A DNA stretch of 64,000 nucleotides, from assembly GCF_014654785.1 (NCBI RefSeq), contig NZ_BNBD01000001.1, positions 62,001 to 126,000 of the forward strand, written 5' to 3'. Every line of letters starts with the position of its first letter. Position 1 is the stretch's first letter. Of this stretch, positions 34,243 through 45,350 are shown in pieces. The DNA comes from Streptomyces mashuensis (GTDB lineage: Bacteria; Actinomycetota; Actinomycetes; Streptomycetales; Streptomycetaceae). A model generated the notes under the pieces. The model ran no database searches. It had not been told where the DNA came from and saw only the letters and a program-made list of their open reading frames with translations. The position numbers were made by a program, and so were the translations under genes.

Positions 34243-35873
34243 CCTCCCACCTCCTCCAGGGAGCACCGCTCCGGTGCGTCCCGCTCCGGGCCGGCCGGCC
34301 GCAGGGCGTCGGGCAGTTCGACCGTGAACACCGCTCCGCCGCCCTCGCGTTCCGTCACCCGGGCCGACCCGCCGTACCGTTCCGCCAGCCGCCGCACCAG
34401 CGACAGGCCCAGGCCACGGGGCCGGTGCGCGGTGGCCTCCTTCGTGGTCCAGCCGTCCGTGAACACCAGCTCCCGCGCCTGCTCCGGCACCCCCGGCCCG
34501 TTGTCCGCCACGCTCATCACCACCGCGGTGCCCACCGCCCGCACCTCGACCTCCACGAACGCCTCGGGGCCGGGCCGCGCCGCGTCGAGCGCGTTGTCGA
34601 CGAGGTTGCCCAGCACCGTCACCAGGTCCGTGGGGTCGACCACGCCGTCCGGCAGCCGGGTCGCCGGGCCGACGCGCAACGCCACGCCGCGCTCGGCGGC
34701 GACCGCGCCCTTGCCGACGAGCAGCGCCGCCACCAGCGGCTCGCGCACCCGCTCGGTGACCTGTTCGGCCGTGGACCGGTCCGCGCCGGTCACCTCGGCG
34801 ACGTACTCCACCGCCCGGTCGTACATCTCCAGCTCCAGCAGCCCCACGAGCGTGTGCATGCGGTTGGCGTGCTCGTGGTCCTGGGCGCGCAGCGCCTCGG
34901 TCAGGCCGCGGGTGGCGTCCAGTTCGCGGGCCAGGCGTTCCAGTTCGGTGCGGTCGCGCAGGGTGGCCACCGTGCCGAAGCCGGTGGTCATCCGGTTGGC
35001 CACCAGCACCCGTTCGCCGCAGACGGTCAGCAGGTCCGTGCCCTCGACGCGGCCGGTGAGCACGTCGGCGGTGCGGCCCGGCGGCAGGACGTCCTCCAGC
35101 GGCCGCCCCACGGCGTCCTGGCCGAGCCCCAGCAGCCGCCCGGCCTCGTCGTTGACCAGCCGTACCCGGCCGTGCCGGTCGAGGGCGAGCACGCCCTCGC
35201 GTATGCCGTGCAGCATGGCCTCGCGTTCCTGGAGCAGCGCTGCGATCTCGGACAGTTCGATGCCGTGGGTGCGCTTGCGCAGCCGCCAGGAGACGCCGAA
35301 CGCGGCGAGCGCGCCCACCGCCAGCGCCGCGCCGGAGTAGACGAGGATGCCCGGCAGGGCGTGCAGCAGGACGTCGCGCACGTCGTCGTAGGCGATGCCC
35401 ACGGACACCTCGCCGACGATGGCGCCCTCGGTGTCGCGCAGCGGCACCTTGCCCCGTGCCGAGCGGCCCAGCGTCCCCTTCTCGATGCCGGTCCATTCGT
35501 GCCCGGCCAGCGCCGGGCCGGGGTCGGTGCTCACATGCCGGCCGATCTCCGCGGGGTTGGTGTGCGACCAGCGGATGCCGCGGGTGTCGGCCACGACCAC
35601 GTAACTCGCGCCGGTGGCCAGGCGGATGCGCTCGGCCGCGTCCTGCACGGGCCCCTCGGGGTCGGGTGCGCCGGCGAGCACCGCGCGGGCGATGCCCGGC
35701 TGTGCGGCGGTGGCCTGCGCGACGGCCAGGGCCCGGTGCTCGGCCTGCTCGTCGAGCTGGGCGGCCAGCGGGGCCAGGAAGAGGCCGGTGGCCAGCGCGG
35801 TGACGCCGGCGGTGATCAGCAACTGGGCGGACAGGACGTGGGCGAAGACGCGGCGGGGCCACCAGGGAAGCAT
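34239..35873 (-). CDS. CitA/DcuS-type sensor histidine kinase
   Basis: Membrane sensor of an extracellular small acid or related solute. 544 aa: N-terminal membrane helix (about 13-35), extracytoplasmic PAS-like sensor domain (about 36-175) with the CitA-type GRHVSTDPGPALAG...GTLGRSARGKVPL, second membrane helix (about 178-198), cytoplasmic PAS (REGVLALDRHGRVRLVN), the HPK5-type H box with His in ALRAQDHEHANRMHTL, and a GHKL ATPase (GNLVDNALDAA, DNGPGVP, GLGLSLVRR). The sensor pocket motif suggests a di- or tricarboxylate-type ligand, but the neighbouring importer is not a carboxylate transporter, so the ligand is open. Confidence 0.93.
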   Translation of the reverse strand: MLPWWPRRVFAHVLSAQLLITAGVTALATGLFLAPLAAQLDEQAEHRALAVAQATAAQPGIARAVLAGAPDPEGPVQDAAERIRLATGASYVVVADTRGIRWSHTNPAEIGRHVSTDPGPALAGHEWTGIEKGTLGRSARGKVPLRDTEGAIVGEVSVGIAYDDVRDVLLHALPGILVYSGAALAVGALAAFGVSWRLRKRTHGIELSEIAALLQEREAMLHGIREGVLALDRHGRVRLVNDEAGRLLGLGQDAVGRPLEDVLPPGRTADVLTGRVEGTDLLTVCGERVLVANRMTTGFGTVATLRDRTELERLARELDATRGLTEALRAQDHEHANRMHTLVGLLELEMYDRAVEYVAEVTGADRSTAEQVTERVREPLVAALLVGKGAVAAERGVALRVGPATRLPDGVVDPTDLVTVLGNLVDNALDAARPGPEAFVEVEVRAVGTAVVMSVADNGPGVPEQARELVFTDGWTTKEATAHRPRGLGLSLVRRLAERYGGSARVTEREGGGAVFTVELPDALRPAGPERDAPERCSLEEVGG

Positions 35874-36182
35874 GTTTGTCCCTTTCGTCTTCTTCGCGGT
35901 CCTGTGCTTCGGTTGTTGTTCGGTTCGGGCGGAAGTGTGTACTCACCGTAGCCGGGTGATGGCCACTGGTGTCCCTCTCGTGTCGCTTTTGTTGTTCTAT
36001 CGCGAGCAAAACGAGCAGAACAGGCTTCGTGCGCACAACCCGCACAGCGCTCACAAGGCTGCCCCCGCCCCGCACCCCCCTCCTAGCCTCCAGCACCGGC
36101 CGCCCCACGACAGCGAACGAAAACGGTGGGGCGGAGCAAGCGCGAGACGAGCCGGCCCGTGGCCGGCAGCGGAGGCGGACGC
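35874..36182. other. kinase / importer divergent promoter region
   Basis: 309 bases without a gene, unusually A+T-rich around 35,880-36,060 for this chromosome. It holds the tandem repeat at 36004-36021 and presumably both promoters. Confidence 0.6.
36004..36021 (+). promoter_or_regulatory. tandem 9-bp repeats, candidate response-regulator site
   Basis: GAGCAAAAC followed directly by GAGCAGAAC: two head-to-tail copies with one mismatch, about 160 bases before the ABC ATPase gene. Direct repeats are typical of response-regulator binding. Confidence 0.45.
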
Positions 36183-37052
36183 ATGAACAGCGGCACACCA
36201 CGCGGCAACCCACACGAGGGCACCGCGCCGGCGATCGAGCTGCGCGGCGCGAGCAAGGCGTTCCGCACGCCCTCGGGCACGCTCCACACAGCCGTACGCG
36301 ATCTTGATCTCACCGTGGAGCGCGGCGAGTTCGTGGCCGTCGTCGGCCCCACCGGCTGCGGCAAGTCGACCACGCTGACGCTGGTCAGCGGCCTGGAGGA
36401 GCCCACCGAGGGCGAGGTCCTGGTCGGCGGCGAACCGGTGTGCGGCATCCGGCAGGACGTCGGCTTCGTCTTCCAGCAGGACGCCGTCTTCCCCTGGCGC
36501 ACCGTGCTGTCCAACGTGATGGCCGGCCCCCGCTTCCGCGGCGTGCCCAAGGCCGAGGCCCGCGAGCGGGCCCGCGTCTGGCTCGACCGCGTCGGCCTGG
36601 GCGCCTTCACCGACCGCTACCCGCACCAGCTCTCCGGCGGCCAGCGCAAGCGCGTGGCCCTCGCCCAGACCTTCGTCAACGACCCCACGATCCTGCTCAT
36701 GGACGAGCCGTTCTCCGCGCTGGACGTGCAGACCCGCGCCCTGATGTCCGACGAGCTGCTGGAGCTGTGGGGCGGTGCGGGCACGGACCGGCCGGACGAC
36801 GCGCCGCCGGCGTCCGTCGTCTTCGTCACCCACGACCTGGAGGAGGCCATCGCCCTCGCCGACAAGGTCGTGGTCATGACGGCGGGCCCGGCCACCGTCA
36901 AGCAGGTCTTCCCGGTCCCCCTGCCAAGGCCGCGCAAGGTCGAATCGGTCCGCCTGGAGCCGGAGTTCATCGACATCTACCGCGAGATCTGGTCCTCCCT
37001 CGGCGAGGAAGTCCGCATCACCCGGGAGCGAGGTGCGAGTCGTGTCGCTTGA
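36183..37052 (+). CDS. ABC importer ATPase, SsuB/TauB/NrtD type
   Basis: 289 aa. Seen: Walker A GPTGCGKST, Q-loop VFQQDAVFPWRTV (the FPW.T pattern typical of nitrate/sulfonate/taurine importers), signature LSGGQRKR, Walker B LLMDEPFSALD, and H-loop VTHDLEEAI. The ATG at 36183 has GGAGGCGG upstream. First gene of an ATPase-permease-binding-protein operon; the next start overlaps its end. Confidence 0.92.
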   Translation: MNSGTPRGNPHEGTAPAIELRGASKAFRTPSGTLHTAVRDLDLTVERGEFVAVVGPTGCGKSTTLTLVSGLEEPTEGEVLVGGEPVCGIRQDVGFVFQQDAVFPWRTVLSNVMAGPRFRGVPKAEARERARVWLDRVGLGAFTDRYPHQLSGGQRKRVALAQTFVNDPTILLMDEPFSALDVQTRALMSDELLELWGGAGTDRPDDAPPASVVFVTHDLEEAIALADKVVVMTAGPATVKQVFPVPLPRPRKVESVRLEPEFIDIYREIWSSLGEEVRITRERGASRVA

Positions 37053-37914
37053 GTCCCCCGAAGCCGTCGTCGCTGTCGCCGCTCTGGAGAAGCCCACCAG
37101 CCGCGGCGAGGCCCGGCTGCGCGCCGCCCGCAACCGCCGCCTCCTCGTCCACACCGTCCGCGTCCTGCTCCTCGCCGCCGTGCTCGGCGCCTGGGAGGCG
37201 CTGTCCCGCGCCGGCACCATCGACCCGTTCAACTTCTCCATGCCGTCCAAGATCTGGGACCAGCTGGTGCAGTGGACGATGCACGGCACCGCCCAGGGGT
37301 CGCTCGGCGAACAGATCTGGGTCACGCTCTACGAGGCGCTGATCGGCTGGGCCGTGGGCGTCGGCGCGGGCGTGGTGGCGGGCATCGTGCTCGGCCGGAT
37401 CCGGCTGCTCGCCGAGGTGCTGGGCCCGTACATCAAGGTGCTGAACGCACTGCCCCGCATCGTCCTCGCGCCGATCTTCCTCATCTGGTTCGGCCTCGGC
37501 CCCGCCTCGAAAATCGCCTCCGCGGTCGTGCTCGTCTTCTTCCCGGTCTTCTTCAACGCCTTCCAGGGCGTGCGCGAAGTCGACCGCAATCTGATCGCCA
37601 ACGCCCGCATCCTGGGCGCGAACAACCGGCAGGTGACCCTCCAGGTGGTCGTCCCCGCGGCGACCTCCTGGATCTTCACCAGCCTGCACGTCAGCTTCGG
37701 CTTCGCCCTGATCGGCGCCATCGTCGGCGAGTACATCGGCGCGGACAAGGGCATCGGCCTGCTCGTCTCGTCCTCCCAGGGCAACTTCAACTCCGCCGGC
37801 GTCTACGCCGCGATGGTGATCCTCGCCGTCGTCGCGCTGCTCGCCGAGGCCCTGCTCACCTTCGCCGAGAAGCGGCTCTTCCGCTGGAAGCCCGCCTCCG
37901 GCGGCGACCGCTGA
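37033..37914 (+). CDS. ABC importer permease, SsuC/TauC type
   Basis: 293 aa with about six membrane helices and the EAA loop (ANARILGANNRQVTLQVVVPAA in parts: ARILGANNRQ). LPRIVLAPIFLIWFGLGPASKI is the usual family segment. The GTG at 37033 follows GGAGCGA; a GTG at 37042 is an alternative. Either overlaps the ATPase gene, indicating translational coupling. Confidence 0.92.
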   Translation: MRVVSLESPEAVVAVAALEKPTSRGEARLRAARNRRLLVHTVRVLLLAAVLGAWEALSRAGTIDPFNFSMPSKIWDQLVQWTMHGTAQGSLGEQIWVTLYEALIGWAVGVGAGVVAGIVLGRIRLLAEVLGPYIKVLNALPRIVLAPIFLIWFGLGPASKIASAVVLVFFPVFFNAFQGVREVDRNLIANARILGANNRQVTLQVVVPAATSWIFTSLHVSFGFALIGAIVGEYIGADKGIGLLVSSSQGNFNSAGVYAAMVILAVVALLAEALLTFAEKRLFRWKPASGGDR

Positions 37915-37966
37915 CACCCCCCGGCTCCCCGTTCCCCGTCCACCGACACCCTCAAGGAACCAGATC

Positions 37967-39037
37967 ATGCGTACCTCCATAAAGCTCGCCAAGGTCTGTT
38001 CGACGACCGTTGCGGGGGTGATGTGCCTGGCCCTGGCGGGCTGCGCCGACGACTCGTCCGCCACCAGCTCCAAGGTGTCGGCCAACGAGAACTACAAGGG
38101 CGAGACCGTCAAGATCATGGTGGGGGGCCTGGACAAGGTCATCTACCTGCCCGCCGTCCTCACCGAGCGGCTCGGCTACTTCGACCAGGAGGGCGTCCAC
38201 GTCAAGCTGCTCAGCGAGCCCGCCGGCGTGCAGGCGACGACCTCGCTGGTCTCCGGCGACGTCCAGGGCGTCGTCGGCTTCTACGACCACACCCTCGACC
38301 TCCAGGTGAAGGGCAAGCAGGTCGAGTCGGTCGTGCAGCTGGCCCAGACGCCGGGCGAGGTGGAGATCGTCTCCAAGTCCGCGGCCTCCGGCCTGGCCTC
38401 GCCCAAGGACTTCAAGGGCAAGAAGCTCGGCGTCACCGGCCTCGGTTCCTCCACGGACTTCCTCACCAAGTACCTCGCGGTGAAGAACGGCGTGCAGGTC
38501 AGCGACATCACGCCGGTGGCCGTCGGCGCCGGGCAGACGTTCATCAGCGCCCTGCAGAAGGGCTCGATCGACGCCGGTATGACCACCGACCCGACCGTCG
38601 CCCAGATCGTCGCCAAGGACCTCGGCAAGGTCCTCGTCGACATGCGCACCCCCGAGGGCTCGCGGGCCGCGCTCGGCGGCCTCTACCCGGCCTCCAGCCT
38701 CTACATGAACACCGAGTGGGTGAACAGCCACAAGGAGACCGTGCAGAAGGTCGCCAACGCCATGGTGAAGACCCTCAAGTGGATGTCGGAGCATTCGCCG
38801 GAGGAGATCGCGGCCAAGATGCCCGACGACTACGCCAAGGGCGGCCGGGACCTGTACACCAAGGCCATCGCCAGCACGCTGCCGATGTTCACCAAGGACG
38901 GCGTCATGCCGTCCGACGGCCCGTCGACCGTCCTCGAGGTCCTGAAGTCCTTCAACCCCGACCTGAAGAACCGCACGGTCAACCTGTCGCAGACCTACAC
39001 CACCGAGTTCGTGCGCAAGGCGGGGGAGCGCGGCTGA
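37967..39037 (+). CDS. ABC importer substrate-binding lipoprotein, NMT1/SsuA type
   Basis: 356 aa. Signal peptide with lipobox LALAGC (Cys about residue 25) for membrane anchoring; then an NMT1/THI5-like domain (YLPAVLTERLGYFDQEGV, GVVGFYDHTLDLQ, LGVTGLGSSTDF, ALQKGSIDAGMTTDPT). Family members bind nitrate, sulfonates, taurine or pyrimidine precursors; no TPP riboswitch precedes the operon, so thiamine precursors are less likely. AAGGAACC precedes the ATG. Probably regulated by the divergent two-component system. Confidence 0.92.
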   Translation: MRTSIKLAKVCSTTVAGVMCLALAGCADDSSATSSKVSANENYKGETVKIMVGGLDKVIYLPAVLTERLGYFDQEGVHVKLLSEPAGVQATTSLVSGDVQGVVGFYDHTLDLQVKGKQVESVVQLAQTPGEVEIVSKSAASGLASPKDFKGKKLGVTGLGSSTDFLTKYLAVKNGVQVSDITPVAVGAGQTFISALQKGSIDAGMTTDPTVAQIVAKDLGKVLVDMRTPEGSRAALGGLYPASSLYMNTEWVNSHKETVQKVANAMVKTLKWMSEHSPEEIAAKMPDDYAKGGRDLYTKAIASTLPMFTKDGVMPSDGPSTVLEVLKSFNPDLKNRTVNLSQTYTTEFVRKAGERG

Positions 39038-39059
39038 CGTCCGGCCGGCGGAGGCCGGC

Positions 39060-39992
39060 TCAGGCCAGCGGTACCAGGGCCACGACGTCCATCCGGGCGG
39101 GCGTGGCCAGGGCCTTGCCGCAGCTCTCCGGCCGGGCCGGCGCGGCCGCACCCTGCTCCACCTCGACCCGCCAGGCCCGCCCGTCGCTGTGCGCGACGGT
39201 CACGGACCAGCGCGGCGCCGAACCGTCGGCCACCGGCACCGCCACCGTCGCCGTCACGTCCAGCGCGTCCGCGCCGTCCTCGCCGGTCAGGGCCCGTACG
39301 GCCAGTTCGGCGGCCTGGCCCGGCCGGTCCCACGCGGAGCGGCCCCGGCAGTTCGCGGTGGCCACCCGGCCCTCCCGGGCGGCTTCCAGGGCGTCCTTCA
39401 CGGCGTGCGCGGTGGCCCGGCCGTACGCGTAGCCGTACGGCAGCACGAACAGCGTCGGCGCGAAGCGGTGACCACCGATGTGGGTGACCTCCCACACCTC
39501 GACGCCGCCCGCCGCGGCGAGCTCCGCCGCCAGCGGCCGGCCGAGCAGAGCACAGCAGCGGTCCCGCTTGCCGTTGGTGCACACCAGAGCCATCGGCTCC
39601 CCGTCGTACGTCGCGTACTCCGGCCCCAGCCCGTCGGGCACCCCCGCGCCCAGCGCGGCGAAGTCCAGGTGGAGCAGGGCGCCGACGTCCGTCAGCGAGG
39701 CGCTGCGCATCCAGGAGCGGCCCGGCGCGGTGTGCGCGAGGACGACGCGGTGCCGGGCGGGCTCGTGGCAGTCGGCGTGGCGCCCGGGGCGCCGGATGAG
39801 GGCGACGCGTACGCCCGTACCCGCCGTGGCCTCGGCCAGGGCGCTGCCGGTGGCCGGATCGAGATGGCTGGAAGCGAGCGCGTCACGGCCCCACGGGCCC
39901 GGCTGTTCGATCAGCAGCCAGGTCCGCGCGGTGGCGGCGGTGCCGGCCAGCGGCTCGGCCAGCAGTCGGGAGGCAGTCGCGCACGTGCTCAC
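39060..39992 (-). CDS. sucrase/ferredoxin-like protein (iron-regulated)
   Basis: 310 aa with the thioredoxin-like [2Fe-2S] motif family: CTNGKRDRCCALLGRPLA and VTHIGGHRFAPTLFVLPYG, plus an N-terminal CATASR...LLIEQPGPWGRDAL. In this family the Cys and His residues bind an iron-sulfur cluster; some act in siderophore-related redox reactions. Start at the GTG at 39992: an iron box occupies the 19 bases immediately upstream and its TAGGCT would serve as -10, so the mRNA is probably leaderless and DmdR1/IdeR-repressed. Confidence 0.88.
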   Translation of the reverse strand: MSTCATASRLLAEPLAGTAATARTWLLIEQPGPWGRDALASSHLDPATGSALAEATAGTGVRVALIRRPGRHADCHEPARHRVVLAHTAPGRSWMRSASLTDVGALLHLDFAALGAGVPDGLGPEYATYDGEPMALVCTNGKRDRCCALLGRPLAAELAAAGGVEVWEVTHIGGHRFAPTLFVLPYGYAYGRATAHAVKDALEAAREGRVATANCRGRSAWDRPGQAAELAVRALTGEDGADALDVTATVAVPVADGSAPRWSVTVAHSDGRAWRVEVEQGAAAPARPESCGKALATPARMDVVALVPLA

Positions 39993-40011
39993 GAAGGCGA
40001 GCCTAACCTGA
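39993..40011 (-). promoter_or_regulatory. iron box (DmdR1/IdeR operator) with embedded -10
   Basis: Minus strand TCAGGTTAGGCTCGCCTTC matches the Streptomyces iron box TTAGGTTAGGCTCACCTAA at 15 of 19 positions. TAGGCT within it ends seven bases before the GTG, so repressor binding would block the promoter directly. Confidence 0.75.
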
Positions 40012-40073
40012 CCGGGGCACGTGCTGCACGGGCGGCGAACCGGACGGACGGCTCCCGGCCACCGCCGCCCGCC

Positions 40074-40079
40074 TATCCT
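40074..40079 (+). promoter_or_regulatory. candidate -10 (TATCCT) for the COG0523 gene
   Basis: TATCCT 41 bases before the TTG start, giving a leader of about 35 bases that carries the Shine-Dalgarno. No Zur box is visible. Confidence 0.4.
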
Positions 40080-40120
40080 GGAGCGCCCCGGACGGACCCC
40101 ACCCACAAGGAGGAGCCCCC

Positions 40121-41188
40121 TTGGCCGCGCGACCCAGACGACAGATCCCGGTCATCGTGCTCGCGGGGTTCCTCGGAGCGGGCAAGACCACCCTCCTCAA
40201 CCACCTGCTCACCCGGAGCGGCGGCACCCGCGTCGGGGCGATCGTCAACGACTTCGGGTCCATCGAGATCGACGCCATGAGCGTCGCCGGGCAGGTCGAC
40301 TCCATGGTGTCCCTCGGCAACGGCTGCCTGTGCTGCGCCGTGGACACGAGCGAGCTGGACGGCTTCCTCGACCGGCTGTCCCGCCCCTCCGCCCGCATCG
40401 ACGTCATCGTCGTGGAGGCCAGCGGGCTCGCCGAGCCGCAGGAGCTCGTCCGCATGATCCTGGCCAGCGAGAACAGCGCCATCGTCTACGGCGGCCTGGT
40501 CGAGGTCGTCGACGCCGCCGAGTTCGCCGCGACCCGGGCCCGCCACCCGGAGCTCGACCGCCACCTCGGCATCGCCGACCTGGTGGTCCTCAGCAAGGCC
40601 GACCGCGTCGGCGAGGCCGAACGCGACGGCCTGCTGGAACTGCTGGCCGGCCTCGCGCCCGGCACGCCCGTCATACCCGTCGAGCACGGACGTCTCGACC
40701 CCGGGCTGTTCTTCGACCGCAAGCCGCGCGAGGACCACCTGGAGGCCGTCCGCCAGCTGTCGTTCGAGGACCTGTGCACGGACGACGAGACGGACGACGA
40801 GGAGGACGACGCCGAAGACGCCCACCACGGCCACCTGCACGCCGGCTACGAGAGCGTCGAGTTCACGTCCGCCGAGCCGCTGCACCCGCGCCGGCTGATG
40901 GAGTTCCTCGACAGCCGGCCCGAGGGCCTCTACCGGATCAAGGGCTTCGTCCACTTCGGCCTGCCCGGCCACCGGCAGAAGTTCACCCTGCACGCCGTCG
41001 GCGACTTCCTGCGCTTCTACCGCTCGCCGTGGGCCCGTTCCGAGCCCCGGCTGACCCAGCTGGTGATGATCGGCCGGGGCGTCGACGCCCCCGCGCTCCG
41101 CGAGGGCCTCGACGCCTGCCGGAACCCCACCCCGCAGGACACCGATGACAGCGCCATGTGGGGCGTCCTGCGCTACGCGCAGGGCTGA
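40121..41188 (+). CDS. COG0523 (CobW/ZNG1-like) metal-chaperone GTPase
   Basis: 355 aa. Seen: Walker A GFLGAGKTT, the metal-binding GCLCC motif (Cys69, Cys71, Cys72), Walker B-like VVEASGLAEP, base motif SKAD, a His/Asp/Glu-rich insert ending HHGHLHAGY, and a C-terminal CobW_C domain. COG0523 GTPases deliver zinc or other metals. The TTG start is supported by AAGGAGGAG at the right distance. Divergent from the iron-box gene, suggesting a metal-homeostasis link; the metal is not determined by sequence. Confidence 0.92.
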   Translation: MAARPRRQIPVIVLAGFLGAGKTTLLNHLLTRSGGTRVGAIVNDFGSIEIDAMSVAGQVDSMVSLGNGCLCCAVDTSELDGFLDRLSRPSARIDVIVVEASGLAEPQELVRMILASENSAIVYGGLVEVVDAAEFAATRARHPELDRHLGIADLVVLSKADRVGEAERDGLLELLAGLAPGTPVIPVEHGRLDPGLFFDRKPREDHLEAVRQLSFEDLCTDDETDDEEDDAEDAHHGHLHAGYESVEFTSAEPLHPRRLMEFLDSRPEGLYRIKGFVHFGLPGHRQKFTLHAVGDFLRFYRSPWARSEPRLTQLVMIGRGVDAPALREGLDACRNPTPQDTDDSAMWGVLRYAQG

Positions 41189-41234
41189 GGCGCCACCGCA
41201 CCCCGGCCCCGCGCCAGCACCCGGCGCCGCCGGA

Positions 41235-43691
<2,457 letters not shown>

Positions 43692-43749
43692 CGCGGCTGC
43701 GGCTCCTTCGATCGGTTGCCGGGGGCGGTAACGCACTGACGGGAAATGA

Positions 43750-43770
43750 CGCGGTCCATTGTGGACCGCG
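43750..43770. promoter_or_regulatory. palindrome in the parC/M16 divergent region
   Basis: CGCGGTCCA and TGGACCGCG, perfect 9-bp arms around TTG, 59 bases before the parC start. Operator-like; factor unknown. Confidence 0.42.
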
Positions 43771-43970
43771 CCACCGACAACACCGACCGCGACCCGTCCG
43801 GAGGATCCCGGGCCGGTCCGGGAACTTCGCCAGAGCCCGGCGCGCTTGCATACAGTGACAGCACTTGTTCACCACGCGCGTCCCCCGCGGTCCGCCCGAA
43901 TGGCCCGGCACAGCACCGGGCCGGCGGTGCGCGGGACAGCGCGAGATCTCCCGAGGATCGAAGGGACTAC

Positions 43971-45350
43971 ATGCCCATGGGTCACACGGCCACGCAGCAG
44001 GCCGGTTCCGGCGGCCTGACAGCGACCGAGCACCGCCTGGCCAACGGCCTGCGGGTGGTGCTCTCCGAGGATCACCAGACGCCGGTCGCGGCGGTCTGCC
44101 TCTGGTACGACGTCGGCTCCCGCCACGAGGTCGCGGGCCGCACCGGCCTCGCCCACCTCTTCGAGCACCTGATGTTCCAGGGCTCCGCCCAGGTCAAGGG
44201 CAACGGCCACTTCGAGCTGGTGCAGTCCGCCGGCGGCTCGCTCAACGGCACCACCAGCTTCGAGCGCACCAACTACTTCGAGACCATGCCCGCCCACCAG
44301 CTGGAGCTGGCGCTGTGGCTCGAGGCCGACCGCATGGGCTCGCTGCTCACCGCGCTGGACGAGGAGTCCCTGGAGAACCAGCGCGACGTGGTGAAGAACG
44401 AGCGCCGCCAGCGGTACGACAACGTGCCCTACGGCACCGCGTTCGAGAAGCTGGTGGCCATGGCCTACCCCGAGGGCCACCCGTACCACCACACCCCCAT
44501 CGGCTCCATGGCCGACCTGGACGCCGCCTCCCTGGAGGACGCGCGGGCCTTCTTCCGCACCTACTACGCGCCCGGCAACGCCGTCCTGGCGGTCGTCGGC
44601 GACATCGACCCGGAGCAGACGCTCGCCTGGGTCGAGAAGTACTTCGGCTCCATCCCCGCCCACGACGGCAAGCAGCCCCCGCGCGACGGCAGCCTGCCCG
44701 ACACCATCGGCGTGGAGCTGCGCGAGGTCGTGCGCGAGGAGGTGCCCGCCCGCGCCCTGATGGCCGCCTACCGGCTGCCGCACGACGGCACCCGCGAGGC
44801 CGACGCCGCGGACCTGGCCATGACCATCCTCGGCGGCGGCGAGTCCTCCCGCCTGCACAACCGCCTCGTCCGGCACGACCGCACCGCCGTCGCCGCCGGC
44901 TTCGGCATGCTGCGCCTGGCCGGCGCGCCCTCGCTGGGCTGGCTGGACGTCAAGGCGTCCGGCGGCGTCGAGGTGCCCGCCATCGAGGCCGCCGTCGACG
45001 AGGAGCTCGCCCGGTTCGCCCTGGAGGGCCCCACGCCCCAGGAGATGGAGCGCGCCCAGGCCCAGCTGGAGCGCGAGTGGCTGGACCGGCTCGCCACGGT
45101 CAGCGGCCGCGCCGACGAGCTGTGCCGCTTCGCCGTCCTCTTCGGCGACCCGCAGCTCGCCCTGACCGCCGTCCAGCGCGTGCTCGACGTCACGCCCGAC
45201 GAGGTGCAGGCCGTCGCCAAGGCCCGGCTGCACCCGGCCAACCGCGCCGTGCTCGTCTACGAGCCCACCGGCCCGCAGGGCATCGCCGAACAGACCGCCG
45301 AGGACGCGATCGCCGCCGGCACGATTCAGGAAGAGGAGACCGACCGGTGA
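43971..45350 (+). CDS. M16B zinc metallopeptidase, catalytic subunit
   Basis: 459 aa. Seen: inverted zinc motif HLFEH (His62, Glu65, His66) and the distal ligand Glu144 in VVKNERRQR; the ESSRL/R-Y-type C-terminal part ILGGGESSRLHNRL. No signal peptide is evident. ATG 43971 with GAAGGGA upstream; a second ATG two codons later is possible. Its stop overlaps the next GTG, so it is coupled with the inactive partner; such pairs form heterodimers in other bacteria. Confidence 0.93.
   Translation: MPMGHTATQQAGSGGLTATEHRLANGLRVVLSEDHQTPVAAVCLWYDVGSRHEVAGRTGLAHLFEHLMFQGSAQVKGNGHFELVQSAGGSLNGTTSFERTNYFETMPAHQLELALWLEADRMGSLLTALDEESLENQRDVVKNERRQRYDNVPYGTAFEKLVAMAYPEGHPYHHTPIGSMADLDAASLEDARAFFRTYYAPGNAVLAVVGDIDPEQTLAWVEKYFGSIPAHDGKQPPRDGSLPDTIGVELREVVREEVPARALMAAYRLPHDGTREADAADLAMTILGGGESSRLHNRLVRHDRTAVAAGFGMLRLAGAPSLGWLDVKASGGVEVPAIEAAVDEELARFALEGPTPQEMERAQAQLEREWLDRLATVSGRADELCRFAVLFGDPQLALTAVQRVLDVTPDEVQAVAKARLHPANRAVLVYEPTGPQGIAEQTAEDAIAAGTIQEEETDR

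Noticed and set aside
39993..40120. Zur box for the COG0523 gene
   Set aside because: No TGAAAATnATTTTCA-like palindrome is present in the intergenic region.
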